From positions 1-6,209 of the forward strand of contig CAYUYH010000164.1 of assembly GCA_964449175.1 (NCBI GenBank): a stretch of DNA of 6,209 bases. The letters run 5' to 3'. The notes under the pieces were generated by a model. It worked only from the letters and a program-made list of their open reading frames with translations, was not told where the DNA came from and searched no databases. The stretch comes from CAYUYH01 sp964449175. Its GTDB lineage: Bacteria > Planctomycetota > Phycisphaerae > SM23-33. The first letter of the stretch is position 1; each line of letters starts with the position of its first letter. Both the position numbers and the translations under genes were made by a program. Shown piece after piece: positions 1 to 6,127 of this stretch.

Positions 1-399
1 GCTCTGGATGTCCACCAGCGAGCACGCCAGCAGCCCGCACAGCAATGCCGCGTGGGCGACGAACATCGGCCAGGTCCGCAAGAAGTCGCCCGCGCCCGCC
101 CGCATGTCGAGCATGTAGTACCACGCGAAAAGCCCGCCGACGAGCACGGCCGTGGCCGCCTCAACCACGATGTACCGCGGCGATATCCGCCCGCCGCACC
201 AGCGGCACCGCGCGCGAAGCGCCAGCCAACTGACCAGCGGGATGTTGTCGTACCAGCGGATCGCCCGCCCGCACGCGGGGCAGTGGCTGGGAGGGAACAC
301 GATGCTCTCGCCGCGCGGCAGGCGGTAGATCACGACGTTCAGGAAGCTGCCGACGCACGCGCCGATGATGAGCAAGAAGCCTAGCCAGACGATTTCCAT
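1..399 (-). CDS. pilD: Prepilin peptidase (type IV prepilin leader peptidase/N-methyltransferase, A24 family), N-terminal part
   Basis: This is the first 133 codons of an integral-membrane aspartic protease; the 3' part lies beyond the left edge. Such enzymes cut the leader of type IV pilins and type II secretion pseudopilins at the inner membrane, and many also N-methylate the new N-terminus. The N-terminal hydrophobic segment leads into GSFLNVVIYRLPRGES (residues 17-32), the hallmark of the family's N-terminal domain. A zinc-ribbon pair follows, CPAC (40-43) and CRWC (65-68), typical of the bifunctional peptidase/methyltransferase form. Two further hydrophobic stretches (about 78-95 and 111-128) lead to LVD; Asp130 matches the first catalytic aspartate. 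The second catalytic motif (GxGD) would lie outside the window. The ATG at 397-399 gives the usual short N-terminus. No strong Shine-Dalgarno sequence precedes it, and an in-frame GTG further upstream cannot be excluded. The gene follows argG after 159 bases. Family identity is secure; the symbol is by family only. Confidence 0.93.
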   Translation of the reverse strand, partial: MEIVWLGFLLIIGACVGSFLNVVIYRLPRGESIVFPPSHCPACGRAIRWYDNIPLVSWLALRARCRWCGGRISPRYIVVEAATAVLVGGLFAWYYMLDMRAGAGDFLRTWPMFVAHAALLCGLLACSLVDIQS

Positions 400-447
400 A
401 AGGGACAGTCCGTTTCCCTGGAGTCGGTTCGTCTCGGGGAACACTAA

Positions 448-483
448 CGCCTGGGCGGCGGCGATGCAACCACCGCCCAGGCG
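448..483 (-). terminator. Strong hairpin downstream of argG, possible terminator
   Basis: The arms CGCCTGGGCGG (448-458) and CCGCCCAGGCG (473-483) are perfect reverse complements, giving an 11-bp stem with a 14-base loop. The hairpin lies 75 bases past the argG stop and 48 bases before the prepilin peptidase start. On the minus-strand transcript it is followed by UUAGUGUU rather than a clean U-run, so it is not a classical intrinsic terminator. It could instead end transcription weakly, protect the 3' end of the argG message, or be a remnant of a dispersed repeat. Confidence 0.45.
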
Positions 484-510
484 ATCATTACGTCATTCCA
501 GCCTCTCGGT

Positions 511-558
511 CATCCGGTATTCCGGTATTCCGGCATTCCGGTCGTCCGGTATTCCGAC
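511..558. repeat. Six-copy 8-bp tandem repeat, consensus ATTCCGGT
   Basis: Six consecutive 8-mers read CATCCGGT, ATTCCGGT, ATTCCGGC, ATTCCGGT, CGTCCGGT and ATTCCGAC. Five of the six contain CCGG and most differ from the consensus by one or two bases. The array ends exactly against the argG stop codon (559-561). It is non-coding. It could be a slippage-prone microsatellite or a decayed copy of a dispersed intergenic repeat. Confidence 0.85.
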
Positions 559-1776
559 TCAGCCCTCTCCCCGCCCGCGCATCTGCAGGCCGAAGAGCTT
601 GATGAAGCCGGTCGCGTCCGACGGCGTGTACTCGCTGCCCATCGTGAAGCTGGCCAGCTTGCCGGAGTACAGGCTGTTCGGCGACGCTGCGCCGGCGACG
701 GCGGCCCGGCCCTTGAAGCACTTCACGCGGACCTTGCCGGTCACCTTCCGCTGCGTCGAGGTTACGAATGCGTCCAGCGCCACCCGCAGCGGGCAGAACC
801 ACTGGCCGAAGTAGACCAGCTCGGCGTACTTCAGCGCCACCTGCTGCTTGTAGTGCATTGTCTCGCGGTCGAGTGTGATGCTCTCAAGGGCACGGTGCGC
901 CTCGAACAGGATCGTCCCGCCTGGCGTCTCGTAGGCCCCGCGGCTCTTGATGCCCACCAGACGGTTCTCCACCAGGTCGACCTGCCCGACGGCGTGCTTG
1001 CCGCCGATGGCGTTCAGCTTGGCCACTAGATCATGGCCGGGCATCCGCTTGCCGTCCACCGACACCGGCACGCCGGCGGTGAAGCCCACCTCGACGTACT
1101 GCGGCTTGTTCGGCGCCTTCGACACGGGCACGCTCATCACCCACAGGTCGTCCCGCGGTTCGTTGGCCGGATCTTCCAGGTCCGCGCCCTCGTGAGAGAT
1201 GTGCCACAGGTTGCGGTCGCGCGAGTAGATCTTCTTGGTCGTCTGCGCGATGGGGATCTTGCGCGCCTTGGCGTAGGCGACGGCCGCCTCGCGGCTGGTC
1301 AGCTCGAACGCCGGGTCTTTCCACGGGGCGATGATCTCCAACTGCGGCGCCAGGGCCATGTACGTCAGCTCGAACCGCACCTGGTCGTTGCCCTTGCCGG
1401 TCGCGCCGTGGGCCACGGCGTCAGCCTGCTCGCGCAGGGCGCAGGCGACCTGCGCCTTGGCGATCAGCGGGCGGGCGATCGACGTGCCCATCAGGTACAG
1501 GTGCTCGTAGACCGCGCCCGCCGCCAGCATCTTGAAGCAGTACTGCTCGGCGAACTCCCGCCGCAGGTCGAGCACCACGCACTTGTCCGCCCCGCTGGCC
1601 AGGGCCTTTTTCTCGATGCCGGCCAGCTCGCCGGGCCCCTGGCCCAAGTCCGCTGCCAGGGCGACGACCTTGCAGCCGTACTTGTCCTTCAGCCAGGGCA
1701 GGATCACCGACGTGTCCAGCCCGCCGGAGTAGGCCAGCACGATCTTCTTGATCTTCTTGTTGGTCTTCTTAGCCAT
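559..1776 (-). CDS. argG: Argininosuccinate synthase
   Basis: This 405-residue cytoplasmic enzyme joins citrulline and aspartate with ATP to give argininosuccinate, the penultimate step of arginine synthesis. The length is normal for the family (about 400). Family motifs appear in order: the N-type ATP-pyrophosphatase loop AYSGGLDTS (residues 15-23), GTSIARP (97-103), the signature ATGKGNDQVRFE (125-136), SRDRNLW (185-191) and EGADLEDPANEP (196-207). No expected motif is missing. I chose the ATG at 1774-1776 because the lysine-rich N-terminus running straight into the ATP loop fits homologues, and GGAG lies about 10 bases upstream (1787-1790). An in-frame ATG 20 codons earlier would add an arginine-rich stretch with no counterpart in the family. 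The gene stands alone in a 359-base upstream gap, so it probably has its own promoter. No argH or other arginine gene is visible here. Confidence 0.98.
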   Translation of the reverse strand: MAKKTNKKIKKIVLAYSGGLDTSVILPWLKDKYGCKVVALAADLGQGPGELAGIEKKALASGADKCVVLDLRREFAEQYCFKMLAAGAVYEHLYLMGTSIARPLIAKAQVACALREQADAVAHGATGKGNDQVRFELTYMALAPQLEIIAPWKDPAFELTSREAAVAYAKARKIPIAQTTKKIYSRDRNLWHISHEGADLEDPANEPRDDLWVMSVPVSKAPNKPQYVEVGFTAGVPVSVDGKRMPGHDLVAKLNAIGGKHAVGQVDLVENRLVGIKSRGAYETPGGTILFEAHRALESITLDRETMHYKQQVALKYAELVYFGQWFCPLRVALDAFVTSTQRKVTGKVRVKCFKGRAAVAGAASPNSLYSGKLASFTMGSEYTPSDATGFIKLFGLQMRGRGEG

Positions 1777-1802
1777 GATCTCACGTCTCCAGAGGATTGA
1801 GG

Positions 1803-1832
1803 ATATTCTGCGGAATCGCAGCGACTTTGGAA
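1803..1832 (-). promoter_or_regulatory. Weak candidate argG promoter
   Basis: On the minus strand TTCCAA (1827-1832) and GAATAT (1803-1808) are separated by 18 bases and resemble poor -35 and -10 boxes. The candidate sits 27 bases before the argG start codon, in one of the few AT-richer stretches of the region. It rests on box similarity alone. Promoters of this presumed group are poorly defined, so this is tentative. Confidence 0.2.
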
Positions 1833-1871
1833 GCACAAAGTGAACGTCTTCGGGCGCAACAGGAGAGTGGC

Positions 1872-1891
1872 CGCCGCCTCAGTGGGCGGCG
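1872..1891. repeat. Short GC hairpin in the argG leader region
   Basis: CGCCGCC (1872-1878) and GGCGGCG (1885-1891) are reverse complements around a 6-base loop. In such GC-rich DNA a 7-bp match of this composition can arise by chance. Its loop length equals that of the two larger hairpins at 2031-2098. Confidence 0.35.
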
Positions 1892-1930
1892 CGCCTGATA
1901 CGGCGACTCGCCATGTAAAGGGGAGATGCC

Positions 1931-2071
1931 ATGGCTAATGCAGGTATTCTACGATCCGCCCCGCTGGGAGGTCAACGGCGGCGCACGAAACTGGGACTTG
2001 GCGAGTCATGGCCCAGACGAGTCCTCTTCGGCGCGGCGGAGATCCGGCTCCGCCGCGTGCTCCCGCCGTGA
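1931..2071 (+). CDS. Possible small basic protein of 46 residues
   Basis: An ATG at 1931 is preceded at good spacing by AAGGGGAG (1918-1925) and opens a 46-codon frame ending in TGA at 2069-2071. The product would be strongly basic (nine Arg, one Lys) with no recognisable domain, signal or membrane segment. Its last ten or so codons are encoded by the first of the two hairpins at 2031-2098. That suggests the frame is partly an accident of the repeat. It is the only plus-strand candidate not buried inside a recognised gene. I do not recognise it, and a non-coding explanation is more likely. Confidence 0.2.
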   Translation: MANAGILRSAPLGGQRRRTKLGLGESWPRRVLFGAAEIRLRRVLPP

Positions 2072-2098
2072 AGGTGGCGGAGCAGGAGCTCCGCCACC
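2031..2098. repeat. Pair of matching hairpins downstream of aroDE
   Basis: Hairpin A pairs CGCGGCGGAG (2032-2041) with CTCCGCCGCG (2048-2057) around the loop ATCCGG; a G-T pair at 2031/2058 can extend it. Hairpin B pairs GGTGGCGGAG (2073-2082) with CTCCGCCACC (2089-2098) around the loop CAGGAG. Both have perfect 10-bp stems and 6-base loops, and share the core GGCGGAG-N6-CTCCGCC at a 41-base spacing. Stem ends and loops differ, so the shared core is not a simple copy. They begin about 38 bases past the aroDE stop and lack a U-run on either side. They may act as terminator or mRNA-stabilising structures, or belong to a REP-like dispersed palindromic family. Confidence 0.75.
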
Positions 2099-2135
2099 CC
2101 GATCATGCACTATCCGGATCACGCGGCGGGGTCCA

Positions 2136-3656
2136 CTACCGCCCGAGGCGCTCAAGGACGACCTTGCGCATGACGTCGGCTGGGGCGGGTCGGGCGGTCC
2201 ACAGCTCGAACTGGGCGACGGCCTGGTTGACGAACATCTCCAACCCCGAGACGGTCAGGCAGCCGGCGGATTCGGCCCGGGCGAGAAGCCGCGTGCGGAT
2301 GGGGTTGTAGATCGTGTCGAACACCACCTTCACGGAAGGCGGGATCGCCTCAATTGGCGAGGCGTGGGCGGCCGGGTGCATGCCGATCGGCGTGCAGTTG
2401 ATGAGTATCTCAGCGGCCAGGCCGGCGGCGGCGTCCATGCCGACCGCGGTGCAGCCGAACTCCTCAGCCAGCGCCTCCCCGCGTGCGACAGTGCGGTTGT
2501 AGATCGTCACCTTCGCCCGGTAGTGTCGCAAGGCCGCGACGATCGCCCTTGCCGCTCCGCCGGCGCCCAGCACGGCCACGGTTCGCCCCGACAGGTCCTC
2601 CCGCCGCGTGCCCATCGCCCGGCAGAGGGCGTCCAGGGCGGCGCCGTAGTCGGTGTTGTCCCCGCGGAGGGCGCCGTCGGGGCTGAACGTGATCGTGTTG
2701 ACCGCGCCGATCCTGCACGCCAGCTCGTCGCAGTTGGCGGGGCCCACGTAGCCGAGGGCGTTCTGCTTATGCGGGATGGTCACCGACAGCCCGCCCCAGT
2801 CCATCCAGGGCCGGGCCAGCAGGGCGTCCATGAACCGGCGGAAGTTCTCCGCGCCCGGCTCGATCCGCAGCGGCACGTACACCGCATCGACCCCGGCGGC
2901 GGCGAACGCGGCGTTGTGGATGGCCGGGCTCATCGAGTGGCCGACTGGGCAACCCACCACGCCGTAGACCGCCGTCGCCGGGCCTATCTCGCCCCAGCGG
3001 TAGACGTCGCGCATCTCAGCCAGCGTGAGCTGGCCCGGCGCGGACTCGTGCCCCTCCGAGATGCTGGCGAACGTGCCGAACGCGCCGAACTTCGCCGCCA
3101 GTATGCGGCTCAGCGCGCCGCTGACGCCCATGGCCAGCGCGATCGCCGGCTTGCGACTGCCGCGGAGCACGTCGAACGCCCGCAGCGCGTCCTCGGGCCC
3201 GGCGGCTGCGAAGGCGACCTTCTTGTTGACCGCCGCCGGCGAGGCCTCCAGGCGCGCGGCTATCGCGTCCAGGTCGCGCGGGCAGCCGGCGAAGTCGTGA
3301 TTGCTCGCTATCACCGCCCCGGCGGGCCAGGCCGAGGGCGGAACGTCGTCCTCGATGTCCACGTAGTCGGCGCCCAGCTCGGCCGCCTTGCGGAGGATGG
3401 CCAGGCGGTCGGCTTCGTCGCCGTCGTAGTGCCCGCCCTGGCGGACCGGGCGATACGTCGCGATGGTCTTGACAGGCGCGTCGGCCAGCAGGGCCTTCAG
3501 GTCGGCCTCGTCGGGCGGGTCGGCCAAATAGTCCAGACGGAACTCGACGGCCTGGGCGCCGGCCTTCGCCGCGGCGGCCAGGTCCGCCAGCATCGCCGGC
3601 ACGGTCGCCCCGGTGAGCGTGCAGATCAGCAGTGTCTCTTCGCCGCTGGTCGCCAT
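2136..3656 (-). CDS. aroDE: Fused type I 3-dehydroquinate dehydratase / shikimate 5-dehydrogenase
   Basis: This 506-residue cytoplasmic protein should perform two consecutive shikimate-pathway steps: dehydration of 3-dehydroquinate, then NADPH-dependent reduction of 3-dehydroshikimate to shikimate. Residues 1 to about 222 form the type I dehydratase. Visible there are VEFRLDY (37-43) with Glu38/Arg40, TYRP (Arg69), SNHDF with the catalytic His120, NKKVAFA with the probable Schiff-base Lys146, SR (Arg184) and APGQ (Gln209). Residues from about 229 form the dehydrogenase. These show GCPVGHSMSPAIHN (shikimate-binding Ser241/Ser243), SVTIPHK (catalytic Lys297), GAVNT (Asn320), GDNTD (Asp336), the Rossmann loop GAGGAA (364-369), YNRT (NADP-type, 386-389), NCTPIGM, DTIYNP and GLEMFVNQ (Gln478). 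All key residues are present in both halves, so both are probably active. The ATG at 3654-3656 places the first strand (LLICTL) as in other dehydratases; no better in-frame start was found upstream. The same fusion is known in plants, Chlamydiae and Planctomycetes. Confidence 0.95.
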   Translation of the reverse strand: MATSGEETLLICTLTGATVPAMLADLAAAAKAGAQAVEFRLDYLADPPDEADLKALLADAPVKTIATYRPVRQGGHYDGDEADRLAILRKAAELGADYVDIEDDVPPSAWPAGAVIASNHDFAGCPRDLDAIAARLEASPAAVNKKVAFAAAGPEDALRAFDVLRGSRKPAIALAMGVSGALSRILAAKFGAFGTFASISEGHESAPGQLTLAEMRDVYRWGEIGPATAVYGVVGCPVGHSMSPAIHNAAFAAAGVDAVYVPLRIEPGAENFRRFMDALLARPWMDWGGLSVTIPHKQNALGYVGPANCDELACRIGAVNTITFSPDGALRGDNTDYGAALDALCRAMGTRREDLSGRTVAVLGAGGAARAIVAALRHYRAKVTIYNRTVARGEALAEEFGCTAVGMDAAAGLAAEILINCTPIGMHPAAHASPIEAIPPSVKVVFDTIYNPIRTRLLARAESAGCLTVSGLEMFVNQAVAQFELWTARPAPADVMRKVVLERLGR

Positions 3657-3770
3657 GGAATCGCCGCCGCCTTCGCGCTTGGCCGGCTGGGCGCACGCCT
3701 CGGCCGGCGAGGGGAATCCTATCGGATCGCCCGCCCGCGGACACGGCTTTTCCCCCGCGCCGACGCCTAC

Positions 3771-6098
3771 TCACTTGAAGTCGTCGAACGACTTGCTCAG
3801 GCCGCGAACCGAGTACTCCGACAGCACGAACACGCCAGCGACCGAATCGGCTGAGGCGTATTGCTGCCCGCTGGCCGGGCCGTCGGCCGAAACCGTCAGC
3901 CGATAGGCTGTGGTCCCATCCGCCGTCGCCAGCTCCACGACTAGCCGCGGTGAGTCCAGGCCGAACTGCCCGCCCTCGACCTCCGTGTGCGCCGCGAACC
4001 TCTCCGCCTTGAGCAGCCGGGCGTTCTGAAGGAATGCATCGACCTTGGTGCCCGAGATCGTCACGTGCGGGTCGGCTGAGCACGTCCACCGCTCGGCGAC
4101 CCGCTCCAGCAGCAGCTCCTTGCCGTCGCGCGTGATGCTGATCCGCCGCACGTCCGCGTCGGCGGGCGAGCCGACCGCCCGGTCGCGCAGTTCAGCGGTG
4201 AGCACGTCCCACAGCGCGGGGGCCATCTGCCCCACGGCTGTAAGGTCGCCGCCTTCGACCCAGGCGTAGATCGGCCCGGCTAGACTGACCGCGTGGAGCG
4301 TGTAGGCGCGGGCCCGCTCGCTCGGCTGCTCGGCGGCCGGGGCTGTGTCCGTCAGCTCGGCCGGGGGCGGCCCGATTGCGGCGGCTGTGGTCAGGGTGAC
4401 TGTGACAGACTCAGCCGCCTCGGCGAACCCAGGCGGCACGTCCGGGCCAAGCGCGACGATCCGCTGGGCGGTGACGTTCCGCAGCGCCGTCAGCAACTTG
4501 TCCACGGACTGGCTGTCGGCCGAGGCGTCGATCGGCGCGGCCAGTCGCCATTCGCCGGCATGGTCCACAGCCAGGCGGTATTGCACATCGCCGCGCGTGA
4601 CCTCCAGGGCGCGGGGCTGCTCGCGGGCGGGGATGTTCAGCAGCACGGCATCCCAGTATGTGCATGGCGGGTCGAGCAGCCGCTGCACGTCTGCCGTGCG
4701 CACGGCTGCGACCGCGCCGCCGTCAGACGACCGCACGAACGTCATGTCGCCGGAGGGGCTCTCGCCGCCCACCTCCACCCAGGTCGCCCTGGCGACTCGC
4801 CCGGGGAGAGACGAGTCGGCCGCGTCCTCAACTGCGTGGAGAGTGACCTTGCATCGCGGCTGATCCAGGCCGTACGCCGCCAAGGCCGGTACCTCATCAT
4901 AGAAGCGGACGGCGGTCAACTTCGTCGCGGCCGCGATTAGTTGCTCGACCGCATGCTGATTCGCCCGCCCGGCGTGGGGGATCTCCATCCGCCACTGCCC
5001 GTCACGCAGGGTCAAGGCGGCTTGGCCGGCGGGGTTGACCACCTCGACGCGCGAGATCGGCTTCTCGGCCGGCATCAGCAGGCTCTTGTCGCGGACGTCG
5101 AATAGCGAGGGCTGAAGGTCATCCAGCACAGACGCGGGCAGCTCGAACACCGATGGGCTATTCGACAGTTGAGCAAAGACCCCGCCGCCGGCCTTGCTGC
5201 CGATGGCCAATGCGACCGTCCGCCCCGGCTGGGTCGCCTGGGTGGCCGGCGCGGAGGCCGGCGGCTCGCCCCGGAGGGTAAGCGTGACGATCAATTGAGG
5301 CCGATCCAGTCCATAAGCGGCCAGGCCGCCACGGCGACTCGTCCGGGGAGAGCCGGCCGGGGCGTCAGAGACAAACTCGCTGATGGTCAGGGCGGTGAGC
5401 TTGTCGAGCAACCGGGTCACCGCGCCTTCATCGGCCCGTGCGTCGATCCGCGGGGCGACGACGCGCCAGGCGTCCCCCCCGGCAAGCAACTCGTAGCTGT
5501 CCCGCCCAGCGATCGCCACCCGGACGATCTCGCCGCGGGAGATGTCCCACAGCGACCTGTCGCGCCACTCGCTCATCGGACTGGCGAGCAGCTCGGCGAA
5601 GTCGAACTGGACCGCGAAGATCTGCCCGCTGCCCTCGTCGCGGACGTATGTCTTCGCACCGCCGCTCATCGGCACGGCGTTGCCGACGGCCAGCGTATGG
5701 GCCCGCCCGCGCTCGTCGGTCAGCTTGATCGTCCAGGGCGGTGAGGCCAGGCCGGTGACCGCGTTCCCCAGCGCCTCGTCGCCGGCGATGGGCTCAGCCG
5801 GCGAGGATGTGACTGCGGAGACGAGCCGGGCAACCTTGAACCTCTCGGCCTTGGCGTCGATCGGCTCGCGGATCATCCAGTCGCCGTCGACCTTGGCGAA
5901 CGTGATCGTCGCGCCGTCGGCTGAGGCGATCGACAGCTCCTTGGCGCCGATGGGCGCCGGCTGAAACACGCCGGTCCTGCCGGCCTCGGACGCCTCGCCG
6001 GCGCGCCCCGTCCCGCCGCGATAGATGCTTCTCCCGACGACAAACGCCAGGCAAGCCGCCAGCGCGACGATCAGGAATACCATTGTCTTGGGCTTCAT
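3771..6098 (-). CDS. Membrane-anchored DUF4340 repeat protein, probable ABC-transporter auxiliary component
   Basis: The 775-residue product starts with Lys residues and a single hydrophobic helix (about 6-22), then a Gly/Ala-rich stretch, so it is probably anchored in the inner membrane with its bulk outside the cytoplasm. The rest consists of five related units (about 52-185, 190-340, 349-487, 496-642, 650-774). A typical unit has a beta strand pair, a G-x-W-x-(4)-P turn (W74, W211, W369, W517, W671), a helix of the form AVxxLLxxLxxL, a YGLDxP-x-(3)-VTL motif (YGLD at 262-265 and 409-412, FGLD at 712-715) and a closing LRDRSLL-like segment. This is the DUF4340 pattern. Such genes usually sit beside GldG/ABC-2 type permease genes, and the upstream gene fits. 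GGAGG (6103-6107) lies 4 bases before the ATG and supports this start. The transported substrate and exact role are unknown. The family call is firm; the transporter role is inferred from context. Confidence 0.85.
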   Translation of the reverse strand: MKPKTMVFLIVALAACLAFVVGRSIYRGGTGRAGEASEAGRTGVFQPAPIGAKELSIASADGATITFAKVDGDWMIREPIDAKAERFKVARLVSAVTSSPAEPIAGDEALGNAVTGLASPPWTIKLTDERGRAHTLAVGNAVPMSGGAKTYVRDEGSGQIFAVQFDFAELLASPMSEWRDRSLWDISRGEIVRVAIAGRDSYELLAGGDAWRVVAPRIDARADEGAVTRLLDKLTALTISEFVSDAPAGSPRTSRRGGLAAYGLDRPQLIVTLTLRGEPPASAPATQATQPGRTVALAIGSKAGGGVFAQLSNSPSVFELPASVLDDLQPSLFDVRDKSLLMPAEKPISRVEVVNPAGQAALTLRDGQWRMEIPHAGRANQHAVEQLIAAATKLTAVRFYDEVPALAAYGLDQPRCKVTLHAVEDAADSSLPGRVARATWVEVGGESPSGDMTFVRSSDGGAVAAVRTADVQRLLDPPCTYWDAVLLNIPAREQPRALEVTRGDVQYRLAVDHAGEWRLAAPIDASADSQSVDKLLTALRNVTAQRIVALGPDVPPGFAEAAESVTVTLTTAAAIGPPPAELTDTAPAAEQPSERARAYTLHAVSLAGPIYAWVEGGDLTAVGQMAPALWDVLTAELRDRAVGSPADADVRRISITRDGKELLLERVAERWTCSADPHVTISGTKVDAFLQNARLLKAERFAAHTEVEGGQFGLDSPRLVVELATADGTTAYRLTVSADGPASGQQYASADSVAGVFVLSEYSVRGLSKSFDDFK

Positions 6099-6102
6099 GG
6101 CG

Positions 6103-6107
6103 CCTCC
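6103..6107 (-). promoter_or_regulatory. Shine-Dalgarno sequence of the DUF4340 gene
   Basis: A perfect GGAGG on the minus strand stands 4 bases before the ATG at 6096-6098. It is the best ribosome-binding site in the window and fixes the start so that the protein begins directly before its hydrophobic anchor. Confidence 0.75.
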
Positions 6108-6127
6108 GTTCCTACGCTGCCCGCCGC

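Larger units (their letters stand above)
400..558. other. Intergenic region between argG and the prepilin peptidase gene
   Basis: These 159 bases hold no plausible gene. Next to argG is an 8-bp tandem repeat (511-558), and nearer the prepilin peptidase gene is a perfect 11-bp inverted repeat (448-483). No clear promoter for the prepilin peptidase gene could be recognised. Confidence 0.7.
1777..2135. other. 359-base intergenic region between aroDE and argG
   Basis: On the aroDE side the region carries two strong hairpins of the same design (2031-2098). In the middle lies a possible 46-codon ORF on the plus strand (1931-2071). Closer to argG are a 7-bp hairpin (1872-1891) and a weak sigma-70-like promoter candidate (1803-1832). 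It must contain both the 3' end of the aroDE message and the argG leader. No riboswitch or RNA gene was recognised. Confidence 0.65.

Noticed and set aside
161..469. 102-codon minus-strand frame at the left edge
   Set aside because: It overlaps the prepilin peptidase gene in another frame. The true frame runs off the window edge and has the family's hallmark motifs.
511..558. CRISPR array
   Set aside because: The units are 8 bp and directly adjacent, with no spacers, so this is a simple tandem repeat.
1033..1800. 255-codon plus-strand frame
   Set aside because: It is entirely antisense to argG, has low-complexity His/Arg/Leu-rich composition and no recognisable motif.
1777..1836. Upstream ATG extending argG by 20 codons
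   Set aside because: The added Arg-rich stretch has no counterpart in argininosuccinate synthases, while the ATG at 1776 has a GGAG upstream and the expected N-terminus.
3657..3770. Promoter or terminator between the DUF4340 gene and aroDE
   Set aside because: The 114 bases show no stem longer than a few base pairs followed by a U-run and no convincing promoter boxes. The two genes may be co-transcribed or aroDE may have an unrecognised promoter.
1926..3854. 642-codon open frame on the plus strand
   Set aside because: It runs antisense to the whole of aroDE, whose reading is certain. Its product is an Arg/Gly/Ala-rich composition with no domain, as expected from a GC-rich shadow frame.
3016..4089. 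357-codon minus-strand frame overlapping aroDE and the DUF4340 gene
   Set aside because: It is an out-of-frame reading of two recognised genes, and the product is almost all Arg, Gly, Pro and Ala.
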